55,022 bases of DNA from SZUA-287 sp036397975 (GCA_036397975.1 DASWHW010000045.1:1-55022), one strand, 5' to 3'. Positions 42,888 to 52,039 are shown, counted from the first letter of the stretch. Notes: generated from the sequence alone by a model not told the origin. Translations and numbers: made by a program.

Positions 42888-44890
42888 TGTTCTTGCGGCT
42901 CTGTGACATCGGGTTGTTGATTCTCGCGTTGTTGATCGGACGACCAGCGGTAGCACAGGAGAGTTCTCAGGATTCGTCCCAGCAAGTGGTAGGGCAGGAG
43001 AGTGATCTTATTGAACGAGTGCTTGACCGGGCTGACCAGGAGGAACTGGATGCCCTCGATCGAATTCTTTGGCTTCGGGAACATCCGTTTAATCTCAACG
43101 AGGCAAGCAAGGAAGAGCTCCAAACAATCCCCGGTGTGTTGCCGCAGGAAGCGGTGGCATTGACACAACTCAGAAAATCCCTCGGTAGTTTCTCCACAAT
43201 CGACCAGGTGAAAATTCTTCCGGAGATAGGGGATGACCTCTATGAACGAATAAAGATGTTTGTCCGGGTTGATGCGGAGCGTACCGATCGTCAAAACATG
43301 TTTCAACTGCGATCACGGGCTATACGTGATTTGAAGCCACGTCAAGGTTTTCTGGATAGCTCCTTTGCCGGATCATCGCTGAAGACCTATCACCGGGCGA
43401 TCTATGGCTTTCATCCCGATGTTGAAATCGGCGCTCTTTTTGAGAAGGACGCTGGTGAGACCACCCACGACGGATTTACCGCCGGCTACGGGGTGATACG
43501 AAATGTTCTATTTCTGGATCAAATCATTGTCGGAGATTATGCTCTGGAGATAGGCCAGGGTCTTGCGTTGTGGCGTGCTTCTGCCTTTGGGAAAAGCGCC
43601 GAAGCGGTGGACATCATGCGCGCTGGAGTCGGCGCAACGCCATATCGGTCCACTGATGAATTCAATTTCTTCCGCGGTGCAGCCGCTTTTTTCCGCACAA
43701 ATATTCCCGGTGGCACATTGACTTTCAACGGTTTCGTATCGCGCCATGCCGTTGATGGCACACTCCAGCCGGATGGGTCCATCTCGTCCTTTTATGACGT
43801 GGGACTTTTTCGTACAGAAAACGAAAGGGCGAAAAAGAATGTTGCCCGTGAGACTCTCGTCGGAGCCACAGCGAAATACTCGTCGCGCAATGAGTGGTCG
43901 CTTGGCTTTGCCGCATACACATCAGTATTCGATCACGGCATTCTCGGTGAACGACTAGGCGAATTGAACGGAACACGCCTGACTGTTTTTTCTCTTGACG
44001 GAGATATTCATCTTGGGAGAATGACACTCTTTGGTGAGACGGCCACCTCTGGTGATGGAGCAGTCGCAGGTATATTTGGTCTTGTTCTGCGCGCCGGCAG
44101 GAGAACAGATATCGCCGTTCTGTATCGCGATTTCAACCCACGATATGTCGCCCTTCATGCGAACGCTTTTGACGACAATGGCCATACGAACAATGAACGG
44201 GGTATGTATGGCGGAATACGACAGAGGATATTCGACTGGCTCAAAGTCTCCGGCTATGTTGATCTGTTCGCCCATCCGTGGGTTACTTTCACAAATCCTT
44301 TTCCGACGTTCGGAAAGGATATTCTTCTGCAGGTGGAAGCGCAACCGATAAGACCTCTTCGTTTGACGGCGCGGATTAATTTACAGCAGGAGGAGCGAGC
44401 GAGTAACGAACAGGATGCCTTTGGTCGAAGGATAGCTGTGAGTGAGGCAGAGAGACGAGATCGTCTGCGAGTGACGGCGTCCTATCAGATAACGCAGTCG
44501 TGGCGTTTGAAAGGGCGAATCGAAACTTCCAACATTCATGGAACCCTTGGCGATGAAAACGGCATCCTCCTGTTCTATGATGTCCGCTTTCAAGCAAGCG
44601 GAAGTTGGTTCGCGGAGGCGCGGGTGCTTTTCTTTGACACGGATTCTTTTGATTCAAGAATCTACGAGTACGAAAACGATCTTCGAGGAGTGTTCTCAAA
44701 CCAGGCCCTGTTTGGAAAAGGTCGTCGATGGTATCTTCTTGCAGGAGTGTCACTCCTTTCCCCATTACAGCTAACTGCAAAATACTCCCAGACGGAAAAG
44801 GAGGGTGTGACCAGCCTTTCGTCAGGGCCCTCTCTCATCAGGGGTTCCATTGATACGAGGTTTTCTTTACAGCTTGACTTACGGTTCTAA
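42887..44890 (+). CDS. Exported helix-hairpin-helix protein with barrel-like body
   Basis: The 667-residue product has a signal peptide (about 1-24). Two consecutive ComEA-like helix-hairpin-helix units follow (about 62-130; HPFNLNEASKEELQTIPGVL and FSTIDQVKILPEIGDDLY). The remaining 500 or so residues are amphipathic beta strands with aromatic girdle-like residues, closing in LIRGSIDTRFSLQLDLRF, so it is predicted to be an outer membrane barrel. Helix-hairpin-helix motifs bind DNA backbone in ComEA. Homologues are widespread in Bacteroidota but uncharacterised as far as I know. It is translated jointly with the PorV-like gene. Confidence 0.75.
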   Translation: MFLRLCDIGLLILALLIGRPAVAQESSQDSSQQVVGQESDLIERVLDRADQEELDALDRILWLREHPFNLNEASKEELQTIPGVLPQEAVALTQLRKSLGSFSTIDQVKILPEIGDDLYERIKMFVRVDAERTDRQNMFQLRSRAIRDLKPRQGFLDSSFAGSSLKTYHRAIYGFHPDVEIGALFEKDAGETTHDGFTAGYGVIRNVLFLDQIIVGDYALEIGQGLALWRASAFGKSAEAVDIMRAGVGATPYRSTDEFNFFRGAAAFFRTNIPGGTLTFNGFVSRHAVDGTLQPDGSISSFYDVGLFRTENERAKKNVARETLVGATAKYSSRNEWSLGFAAYTSVFDHGILGERLGELNGTRLTVFSLDGDIHLGRMTLFGETATSGDGAVAGIFGLVLRAGRRTDIAVLYRDFNPRYVALHANAFDDNGHTNNERGMYGGIRQRIFDWLKVSGYVDLFAHPWVTFTNPFPTFGKDILLQVEAQPIRPLRLTARINLQQEERASNEQDAFGRRIAVSEAERRDRLRVTASYQITQSWRLKGRIETSNIHGTLGDENGILLFYDVRFQASGSWFAEARVLFFDTDSFDSRIYEYENDLRGVFSNQALFGKGRRWYLLAGVSLLSPLQLTAKYSQTEKEGVTSLSSGPSLIRGSIDTRFSLQLDLRF

Positions 44891-44941
44891 GGGTAGTAAC
44901 TTGTCGCCGATCAGGCCGTACATTCCCTACAGGAGGAAGAC

Positions 44942-45298
44942 ATGCGCCGGATAAAAGGTCCGCGGTTCATAATTGCAGCCCTTCCGTTACTGACGGTCGT
45001 TTTCATTGCAGACATTCCGGCAAAAATAATTATCCCGCCAAAGGATGACTCAAAACTTCTCAGCGATCAAGTACGAGAAATTCTCTTACCGGATTGCGGG
45101 AGCTGTCACACTTCTTCATTACCGACGTCGCGTCCAGGCGCCGTGAAAGTATTCGATTTTGCGATGGAGAACTGGTCGAGTACAATGACGCATCAACAAT
45201 TGGATGGTCTCGCAAGAAGGACAATATCGAAGTATGATTCAGTCAAGAGTAAAACCATTTCTGATTTCATTCTGATCGCGAAACAGATGACACGCTAG
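44942..45298 (+). CDS. Small exported c-type cytochrome or haem-binding protein
   Basis: The 118-residue product has a signal or anchor helix (about 9-28). A short domain with one haem attachment motif, CGSCHTSS (Cys at about 52 and 55, His at 56), follows. The context LLSDQVREILLPDCGSCHTS resembles the haem-binding domain family of small Bacteroidota cytochromes. A distal Met ligand may be in AMENWSSTMTHQQ, the sequence that follows the haem domain. The preceding AGGAGG is the best ribosome binding site in the window, 5 bases before the start. The neighbours are envelope genes. Confidence 0.8.
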   Translation: MRRIKGPRFIIAALPLLTVVFIADIPAKIIIPPKDDSKLLSDQVREILLPDCGSCHTSSLPTSRPGAVKVFDFAMENWSSTMTHQQLDGLARRTISKYDSVKSKTISDFILIAKQMTR

Positions 45299-45345
45299 CT
45301 TCAATTCACCGACTCCAACCATCTCTTACAATAAAAGTTCTTTCC

Positions 45346-46533
45346 ATGACAAGCACACCATCCCCAGCGCCTGGACTTTTAACCAAACCTCCCCGACTCG
45401 ATTCCGTTGATCTTCTTCGTGGACTCGTTATGGTGATTATGGCGATTGACCACGTTCGCGATTTCGTGACAATTGCCCGGTTCGATCCAGCGGACCTCAC
45501 TGCCACAACTGTTGGCATCTTCCTGACGCGATGGATAACACATTTCTGTGCGCCAGTGTTTGTGTTTCTTGCCGGCACCGGAGCATTTCTTTCTACGACA
45601 AGAGGCAAAACAAAAACTGAACTTTCCCGCTTTCTTCTGACGCGCGGCATTTGGCTTGTGATCGCGGAGCTGACTATTGTCCGGTTCGGATGGCAGTTCA
45701 ATTTCAGTCTAAACTTTCTTTTCGTGCAGGTTATCTGGGTGATTGGTGTGTCAATGATTGTGCTGGCTTTTTTGGTTCGTTTCTCGATCAAGACCATCGG
45801 CATCACGGGTATCGTAATGATCTTCCTCCACAATTTGCTGGATGAAATTTCTCCCGACATGTTCGGACCGTTTCACTGGGTGTGGAGATTTCTGCACGAT
45901 CCTCAGCCGCTTTCGATTATCGAGTCAATCACTTTCATGCCATTTTATTCGATCATCCCATGGTGTGGCGTCATGGCTGCCGGATATGCTTTCGGGTCGC
46001 TCTTGCAGAACGATCCAAAGCGACGACAGAAGCTGATGCTGCAGATCGGGTTCTCAATGGTTGCGCTGTTCTTTGTGTTGCGAGGGTTCAACATCTATGG
46101 CGATCCGAACCCGTGGTCAACCCAGAAAGACTTTGCCTTCACAATTCTCTCGTTCATGAATGTGACGAAATACCCTCCGTCTCTTCTCTTTCTCCTTGTA
46201 ACGCTCGGACCTTCCTTAATTGCCTTGTCCATGTTTGATCGATCCATTCCGCGAATACTTAAACCAATGATCATTTTTGGCCGCGTGCCGATGTTCTATT
46301 ATTTTGTCCACCTCTATCTTGCTCACGCTTCTGCAATTGTCATTGGCCTCTTCCAGGGTTACTCCGCACCTGCTTTTCTGACGCTCATGCTCTTTTTCCC
46401 GACTGAATATGGATTGGGGTTGCCTGGAGTGTATGTCGTGTGGTTTTTGGTGGTGTTGCTCCTCTATCCTGTGTGTGTCTGGTTTGCCGGCGTCAAGCGT
46501 CGGTACAAGTACTGGTGGCTTTCGTATCTCTAA
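45346..46533 (+). CDS. Membrane acyltransferase, HGSNAT/DUF1624 family
   Basis: The 395-residue product has about ten membrane helices. It starts with RLDSVDLLRGLVMVIMAIDHVRDF, the hallmark of the heparan-alpha-glucosaminide N-acetyltransferase/DUF1624 group, with a His on the active-site side (DHVRD). Later PRILKPMIIFGRVPMFYYFVHLYLAHA contains a second conserved His, also typical. Members transfer acetyl or other acyl groups across the inner membrane to sugars of cell envelope polymers. The acceptor is unknown. It lies 47 bases after the cytochrome gene. Confidence 0.85.
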   Translation: MTSTPSPAPGLLTKPPRLDSVDLLRGLVMVIMAIDHVRDFVTIARFDPADLTATTVGIFLTRWITHFCAPVFVFLAGTGAFLSTTRGKTKTELSRFLLTRGIWLVIAELTIVRFGWQFNFSLNFLFVQVIWVIGVSMIVLAFLVRFSIKTIGITGIVMIFLHNLLDEISPDMFGPFHWVWRFLHDPQPLSIIESITFMPFYSIIPWCGVMAAGYAFGSLLQNDPKRRQKLMLQIGFSMVALFFVLRGFNIYGDPNPWSTQKDFAFTILSFMNVTKYPPSLLFLLVTLGPSLIALSMFDRSIPRILKPMIIFGRVPMFYYFVHLYLAHASAIVIGLFQGYSAPAFLTLMLFFPTEYGLGLPGVYVVWFLVVLLLYPVCVWFAGVKRRYKYWWLSYL

Positions 46534-46603
46534 GTGTTGGGATAGAACTGTGGAATTCGTATCTTTCTCACGTATCCCACAATCGTAAAGCATATTCCTC
46601 TCA

Positions 46604-48373
46604 ATGCAGTTTGCTTCGTACGGAGACTTCGCACGGTACCTTGAATCGATCGGCGAACTTCACCGGGTCAAGGTTGAAGTCGATCCATACCTTGAGATCA
46701 CCGAGATTGCCACGCGCGCGTTACAGGAACGAAAACCCGCCCTTCTTTTTGAGAATGTCAAAGGATCCCGTTATCCGTTAGTCATTAATTGCCTGGCAAG
46801 CGAAAAGCGTTGCGAGCTTTCCCTACAAAAGCACCCCCAGCAAATAGGCGAAGAACTCATCTCTTTCTTCATGGATGCAATGCATCCACAGCTTTCCACG
46901 ATTGGAAAGCATCGACGAGTATTGCGCCGCTTCTTATCAACTCCCTCCACCACGGCCAGTTCTCCAATTGTTCAGCAGGTAGTTGAAACTCCCGACCTTG
47001 AGTCGCTTCCAATTCTCACTTGCTGGCCAGATGACGGCGGTAAGTTCATTACTCTTCCCCAGGTGGTTACGTACGATCCGAGAACAGGGAAGCGCAACAT
47101 TGGCATGTACCGGATGCACGTGTTCGACAGGCAGACCACAGGGATGCATTGGCAGATTCAAAAGGGGGGCGGATTCCATTACCATCAGGCCGAAAAACTT
47201 GGAAAGCCCCTGGAAGTAGGGGTCGCTCTCGGTACAGAACCAACGCTTCTCCTAGCGACGATTGCTGCGCTTCCGGAAAACATTGATGAGGCGATGTTCG
47301 CAGGGTTTCTCAGGGGAAGGAGAACTCGTTTCGCAAGGGGCAAGACGATAAGCACGCTCATCCCTGCTGATGCGGAGTTCATACTCGAGGGTGTTGTCCC
47401 CCCGGTGGAGCGGAAGATGGAAGGGCCGTTTGGGGATCACTTCGGACACTACTCGCACGCCGCAGAGTTTCCGGTGTTCCATATACGAACGATAACCAGG
47501 CGCACGAACCCTGTCTACCCCGCAACGGTTGTCGGTATTCCACCGATGGAGGACAAATTTCTGGGCGATGCAACACAACAGATTCTGGGGCCGCTGGCAA
47601 AACTGATTCATTCTGAAATCACAGATATTTGGGCATACTATGAAGCGGGCTTTCATAACCTGCTTGTCGTTGCAGTTGATCAGCGGTACGCCAAGGAAGG
47701 GATGAAGACTGCACTTGGTCTCATGGGAACAGGCCAGTTGTCATTGACGAAGTGTTGTATTCTCGTTTCCGAAGGGATTGATGTGAGAGACTTCGACGCA
47801 GTGATGAAAGAAGTCAGGAAAAATTTCGACCCCCATTATGACTTCGTGATGATTCCAAGAGTTCCATTGGATACACTTGACTTCACCAGCTATTCAATGA
47901 ATCTGGGGAGTAAGATGATCATTGATGCGACTATGAAAAACCGAACCGCAGACAAGGCAATTGATCCAACGCTGATGGAGAGAATCTCTCATCTGAAATC
48001 ATTGGACCAGCGAATTCTCGATCTTCATCTTGTGCACGATACGCTTCTGCTGGTGAAGGTGATGGGCCTTGGCATGCCAATATTGGAGAAGCTCGTGCGA
48101 CACACGGAACTGGCCGGCGTCCGGATTATTGCGGCAGTCACCGATGATGTTGATATACGAAACAAAGAGAGTTATATTTGGGGTGTTTTCACACGCTTTG
48201 ACTGCGAGCGCGACCTTATCTTCACGGAACAGAAGCTCGTAGGGATAAGTCCGATCTACAAAGGCACGATGGGTATAGATGCAACGTGGAAGGAAGGCTA
48301 TCCGAAACCGCTAGTCATGACAGACGCCGTGAAGAAAAAAGTAGAAGAGAAGTGGGAAAGCTACTGGCGATGA
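46604..48373 (+). CDS. UbiD-family decarboxylase, probably menaquinone MqnL
   Basis: UbiD enzymes use prenylated FMN to decarboxylate aromatic acids. The 589-residue product has the N-terminal segment YGDFARYLESIGELHRVKVE. Next come the substrate and prFMN binding regions VGIPPMEDKFLGDATQQIL, GPFGDHFGHYSHAAEFPVFH (with the Glu of the Glu-Arg-Glu set near 289) and HNLLVVAVDQRYAKEGMKTA, then the oligomerisation domain. It opens the operon with the MqnE-MqnA fusion and mqnC. In the futalosine pathway the carboxylate of 1,4-dihydroxy-6-naphthoate must be removed, and MqnL is the UbiD member named for that step. The function here is inferred from context. Its stop overlaps the next start (ATGATGA). 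Confidence 0.88.
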   Translation: MQFASYGDFARYLESIGELHRVKVEVDPYLEITEIATRALQERKPALLFENVKGSRYPLVINCLASEKRCELSLQKHPQQIGEELISFFMDAMHPQLSTIGKHRRVLRRFLSTPSTTASSPIVQQVVETPDLESLPILTCWPDDGGKFITLPQVVTYDPRTGKRNIGMYRMHVFDRQTTGMHWQIQKGGGFHYHQAEKLGKPLEVGVALGTEPTLLLATIAALPENIDEAMFAGFLRGRRTRFARGKTISTLIPADAEFILEGVVPPVERKMEGPFGDHFGHYSHAAEFPVFHIRTITRRTNPVYPATVVGIPPMEDKFLGDATQQILGPLAKLIHSEITDIWAYYEAGFHNLLVVAVDQRYAKEGMKTALGLMGTGQLSLTKCCILVSEGIDVRDFDAVMKEVRKNFDPHYDFVMIPRVPLDTLDFTSYSMNLGSKMIIDATMKNRTADKAIDPTLMERISHLKSLDQRILDLHLVHDTLLLVKVMGLGMPILEKLVRHTELAGVRIIAAVTDDVDIRNKESYIWGVFTRFDCERDLIFTEQKLVGISPIYKGTMGIDATWKEGYPKPLVMTDAVKKKVEEKWESYWR

Positions 48374-49416
48374 TGGGTCCAAACAAGAAAGGGGGGATCG
48401 CCTCACGAAAGCGGAGAGATGCTGGAGGAATCCTTGTTTCCCTTCTGTTCCTTAGTTTGTTTACCATCCGCTGCGATGATGGGGGTGAAGGTCCAGTGCA
48501 TATTACCGTGATTCGTCCTGCATGGTCTCCCTCAAACAACTACATCGCCGTCTTCAAATATGAATTCCGCTCGCGTGACCCCGAGACAGGCTGTAATTCC
48601 TCTCAGGTTACCGACGAGCCCGCCATTCCTGTCTTTGCAGTGACTCTCGCTGATACTGCCGGCAGCTTTCTTGCAGACCTCGGAACAGCAATGTACCCGG
48701 GAGAGGTTCGTTGGTCTCCAAACGGACAAAGCGTTGCTTTTACGCAATTAGTTCGAACGAACGCGGCCGGCCTGACGATTGCAGCCATCGGTGGGGGAAG
48801 CATCCCCGTGCCGGCGTTGATTGAGGCTGTAGACGTGGCATGGTCTCCCCTCGGGAACAGGATTGTGGCGGCGGGAAAAATGATAGGTGATTCGTTGAAC
48901 CATCTTTATGCAGTCAATGCAGACGGGACAAATTTACGAGAGTTGAATCCCGCGATCACAGGCGATGTTTCCTCTGTTCGTTGGTCAACTCAGGATCGCA
49001 TCGCAATCATCTATCACCAAGACTACCGGGGCTATCTGGGACTTATCAATGGCGATGGTAGCAACTTCATGGTGGTGGATAGCATTGGCCTTGTGTTCGG
49101 ACTAATCGACTGGTCTGCTGATGGCAGCAAGCTTATTCATACTGCTGCTGCAGCTCCCTACAAGTTATTCTCAGTTGATCCCGTTACTTTCCAGCGAACG
49201 GAACTTGCGGAGGGTGAGTTTTTTACCTTTATATCATTTGCTCCCACGGGCGGTCTCGTTGGTTTCACCAATGCCTCAGGGTTTTATGTTGTTGATTCGT
49301 CAGGGACGAACCAACGGTTTATCGGCCCAAATATTTCATCACCGAGTTGGTCGCCGGATGGAACTGAAGTTGTGTATGCTTCCGGAGAGAAACTCGCGTT
49401 CCAGCAGATACGCTAA
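48370..49416 (+). CDS. Exported TolB-like beta-propeller protein
   Basis: From ATG 48370 the product has 348 residues: basic N-terminus, hydrophobic signal helix (GILVSLLFLSLFTI) and a Cys followed by Asp-Asp-Gly, so it may be a lipoprotein although the residue before Cys is Arg, unusual for a lipobox. The rest is a series of blades with WSP motifs (PAWSPSNNYIAVF, VRWSPNGQSVAF, VAWSPLGNRIVAAG, IDWSADGSKLIHT, PSWSPDGTEVVYA), the PD40/TolB-type beta propeller. These proteins bind peptides or act as scaffolds in the periplasm. It lies inside the menaquinone operon without an obvious reason. Confidence 0.8.
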   Translation: MMGPNKKGGIASRKRRDAGGILVSLLFLSLFTIRCDDGGEGPVHITVIRPAWSPSNNYIAVFKYEFRSRDPETGCNSSQVTDEPAIPVFAVTLADTAGSFLADLGTAMYPGEVRWSPNGQSVAFTQLVRTNAAGLTIAAIGGGSIPVPALIEAVDVAWSPLGNRIVAAGKMIGDSLNHLYAVNADGTNLRELNPAITGDVSSVRWSTQDRIAIIYHQDYRGYLGLINGDGSNFMVVDSIGLVFGLIDWSADGSKLIHTAAAAPYKLFSVDPVTFQRTELAEGEFFTFISFAPTGGLVGFTNASGFYVVDSSGTNQRFIGPNISSPSWSPDGTEVVYASGEKLAFQQIR

Positions 49417-49428
49417 CAGAGGATTGTT

Positions 49429-51336
49429 ATGACAATTAATTTTCGCGACAACAATCTTCACTCAATTTGGTCGAAGGTTCGGCAAGGAACGCGACTTACT
49501 CTCGAAGACGGTATCGCACTGTACAACACGCGCGACATACTCTCCCTCGGGAAGATGGCACACTTTGTTCAACAACAGAAGAGCGGCGATGCGGTTCACT
49601 TTGTGCTGAACCAAAAAATCGAGCATACGAATATCTGCGTTCTCTCCTGCAAGTTCTGTGATTTTGCTACGAAGAAGGGTCGTCCCGATGCCTACGAGAT
49701 GACCACGGAAGAAATTCTCAGCAAGATCACTCCCGCAATCCACGAAGTGCACATTACCGGTGGAATGCCTGCGGACTGGCCCTGGGAACGGTATGTTGAA
49801 ATTGTGCGCTCGATCCACGAGAAATTTCCGGAAACTGATGTCAAGGCGTTTACAGCAGTGGAGATCGATTTCTTTCATAAGAAATTCAAAATCTCCATCG
49901 AGGAAGTCCTGCGACAATTGCAGGCAGTCGGGCTGCGGACAATGCCGGGCGGCGGGGCGGAGGTGTTTTCGGAGCGGGTCCGCAAGCACCTCTTCCCTCA
50001 AAAGATCGGCGCGAAGACATGGTTCGAAGTCCATAAGACGGCTCATCGTCTGGGCATTCCGACGAACAGCACGCTGCTCTATGGGCATATCGAAACATTG
50101 GAAGAACGCCTTGTCCATATGATCAAGCTTCGCGAGGCGCAGGATGAGACCGGAGGATTCCTCACGTTTATTCCCCTCGCGTTCCAACCAGGTGATACTG
50201 GAATCAAACCGAAAAACCAGTTCACCTCTGCGATCGACGACCTAAAGACCATTGCCATTTCCCGCCTCATGCTTGATAACTTTCCACACATCAAGGCGTA
50301 CTGGGTGATGCTCACGGAAGAGGTTGCCTCGGTCGCGCTGAACTTCGGCGCGGATGATATGGACGGGACGGTCGGCGGCGAGAAGATCGCTCATGACGCA
50401 GGCGCGATCAGTCCAATGACTCTTGCCAAGGATCAGATTATTCGGATCATCAAGGACGCAGGGAAGATTCCTGTTGAGCGGGATGCGTTTTATAATCCCC
50501 TGAAGGTCTATACGGAAAATGTTATCGGAAAAATTCCTTACCTGAACTCGGTTCCCTTTTACGCGAACCTGGAAAAACGCCAATTCAAGATTCTTCCGAT
50601 CGTGCCGCGGAGAATGGGATTGTTGAGCGAGCAGGGTGTCATGGATGCAGGTCCGTTCTCCCTCATGGATTATTTTCGTCAGGAGGCGCAGCTTGAGTTG
50701 ATGGGCTGGTGCATTGCAACACGCGACCAGGTAAAGAGCGTTATGCTTTTCTCGAAGGAAGGCTGGGCTTCGCTGGAGGGAAGGAAGATCGGCATTACAG
50801 ATGACACGGCAACGTCGGTGTATTTGCTGCAGGTGCTGCTTGAAAAGAAATACAATGTCCACACCCAGTTTGAACGACTGCACGCCGGTGTCAACGACTA
50901 TTCCCCGTATGATGCCGTTCTCCTCATTGGGGACGAGGCGCTGAAAAGAAAGAAAACCGGGCTTGACGGTTTCGACCTGGTTTATGATCTCGCCGCAGAA
51001 TGGTACGATTGGCAAAAGTTGCCCTTCGTGTTTGCCGTGTGGGCGATGAGGAAGTCTCTGCCGGAGATAACCAAGCAGGAGTTGAGGAGCATTCTTGGGA
51101 ATTCCCTTGACCTTTACAAGAATGATGAATCCTCGCCGGCGATCATTCGAGGAAAGGAAATCAAACTTTCACAAGATGATATCCTCGACTACATAGCCGG
51201 CTTCAATTACAAGCTGGGGGAGAGGGAATGGGAAGCTGTCACTGTCTTTCGTGAGATGGTGCAACGAGGGGGGATTCTACCGGGGACGCCATGGGAAGGT
51301 GTGATAGGTAGAGTGAAGGGCATATCTGAAGCCTAA
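49429..51336 (+). CDS. mqnE: Fusion of aminofutalosine synthase MqnE and chorismate dehydratase MqnA
   Basis: The 635-residue product has two complete halves. Residues about 1-355 are a radical SAM protein with CVLSCKFC (Cys 70, 74, 77 for the 4Fe-4S cluster) and MqnE-type segments HITGGMPADWPWERYVE and EVASVALNFGADDMDGTVGG. Residues about 366-635 are an MqnA domain that starts with IPYLNSVPFY and has VMDAGPFSLMDYF, GWASLEGRKIGITDDTATS and LIGDEALKRK. MqnA dehydrates chorismate to 3-enolpyruvyl-benzoate; MqnE then joins that product to the radical from SAM and releases 6-amino-6-deoxyfutalosine. The halves are thus consecutive enzymes, here in reverse order along the chain. A fusion would let the intermediate pass directly. 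Confidence 0.9.
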   Translation: MTINFRDNNLHSIWSKVRQGTRLTLEDGIALYNTRDILSLGKMAHFVQQQKSGDAVHFVLNQKIEHTNICVLSCKFCDFATKKGRPDAYEMTTEEILSKITPAIHEVHITGGMPADWPWERYVEIVRSIHEKFPETDVKAFTAVEIDFFHKKFKISIEEVLRQLQAVGLRTMPGGGAEVFSERVRKHLFPQKIGAKTWFEVHKTAHRLGIPTNSTLLYGHIETLEERLVHMIKLREAQDETGGFLTFIPLAFQPGDTGIKPKNQFTSAIDDLKTIAISRLMLDNFPHIKAYWVMLTEEVASVALNFGADDMDGTVGGEKIAHDAGAISPMTLAKDQIIRIIKDAGKIPVERDAFYNPLKVYTENVIGKIPYLNSVPFYANLEKRQFKILPIVPRRMGLLSEQGVMDAGPFSLMDYFRQEAQLELMGWCIATRDQVKSVMLFSKEGWASLEGRKIGITDDTATSVYLLQVLLEKKYNVHTQFERLHAGVNDYSPYDAVLLIGDEALKRKKTGLDGFDLVYDLAAEWYDWQKLPFVFAVWAMRKSLPEITKQELRSILGNSLDLYKNDESSPAIIRGKEIKLSQDDILDYIAGFNYKLGEREWEAVTVFREMVQRGGILPGTPWEGVIGRVKGISEA

Positions 51337-51680
51337 TGATCGAAATCATTAAGAAACCGATTTCTCGTTCGAAGGTTCAAGAACTGGCGGACTCTCAATT
51401 CGGAGATTTTGTGAAAGCGGTGGTAGATGTTGAACTGGAGATGAAGGCGATCGGTGCAGAGATGCATTCGGATGAAGAGGCGAGTCTAATTGATGAAGGA
51501 AGTAGTAAGCGTAATCTCCGGGGCATAAACATATATCCTTCATTACCGACCGATGAGATGATCGAATTCGATTCGATGATTAACATACGTCCTTCTCAGG
51601 GAAACCGATCTCGCGATGTTGAAGACGAGAGGACGAAGAAAAAGATCCTTGAGGTTGTGAACAGCCTGGTAGGAGAATGA
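51336..51680 (+). CDS. DUF5674 protein
   Basis: The 114-residue product matches DUF5674. It begins IEIIKKPISRSKVQELAD, then FGDFVKAVVDVELEMKAIGA, HSDEEASLIDEGSSKRNLRG and INIYP. The clearest signature is FDSMINIRPSQGNRSRDVED. No membrane segment or known catalytic motif is present; the conserved IRPSQGNRSR segment suggests a nucleic acid or phosphate contact. The family is widespread in environmental bacteria, including candidate phyla, and has no known function to my knowledge. The start overlaps the MqnE-MqnA stop (TAATG), and its stop overlaps the next start (ATGA). Confidence 0.85.
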   Translation: MIEIIKKPISRSKVQELADSQFGDFVKAVVDVELEMKAIGAEMHSDEEASLIDEGSSKRNLRGINIYPSLPTDEMIEFDSMINIRPSQGNRSRDVEDERTKKKILEVVNSLVGE

Positions 51681-52039
51681 ACACAATGATTGGATTCGGT
51701 GGAAAAGAGTTTTCGGATCGTTGGCTTCGGATGGGCCTCATGGAGCAGATGGGAAATGTCGGAAGCGAATACGAGCGTGGGCTCTCGTGGAGGCGAAAAG
51801 GAAAAACCGATTTTGCTCTGCGTGCCTTCGATCGGACGCTGGCGTTACTTGACCTAACCATTGAGGACGTTCGATGGAAAGGCTCACGAAGAAGGGAAAT
51901 AGCACGAGCGCGTGAGTTGGTGTGCAACGTTATTGTGAATCCTCCCGTTCAAGAAGAAGATTCACTCGGACTCGCCAAGTATTTTTTCCAATTTGCCGTT
52001 GCAGCAAGAAATCAGAAAGCGGAACCACAAAACCCGTGA
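51677..52039 (+). CDS. Conserved unknown partner of DUF5674
   Basis: The 120-residue product is all-helical by composition and resembles short proteins I associate with DUF5674 neighbours in other genomes. Its core has WLRMGLMEQMGNVGSEYERG, then AFDRTLALLDLTIEDVRW, REIARARELVCN and YFFQFAVAARNQK. There is no signal peptide or membrane helix. The regular Arg-rich helices and the strict coupling to the DUF5674 gene by ATGA suggest a two-protein complex. Function unknown. It precedes mqnC by 37 bases. A second in-frame Met three codons later (ATGATT) is possible as start. Confidence 0.7.
   Translation: MNTMIGFGGKEFSDRWLRMGLMEQMGNVGSEYERGLSWRRKGKTDFALRAFDRTLALLDLTIEDVRWKGSRRREIARARELVCNVIVNPPVQEEDSLGLAKYFFQFAVAARNQKAEPQNP

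Noticed and set aside
46538..46579. Inverted repeat TGGGATA ... TATCCCA before the UbiD gene
   Set aside because: The arms are 28 bases apart with no promoter of good quality; too weak to report as an operator.
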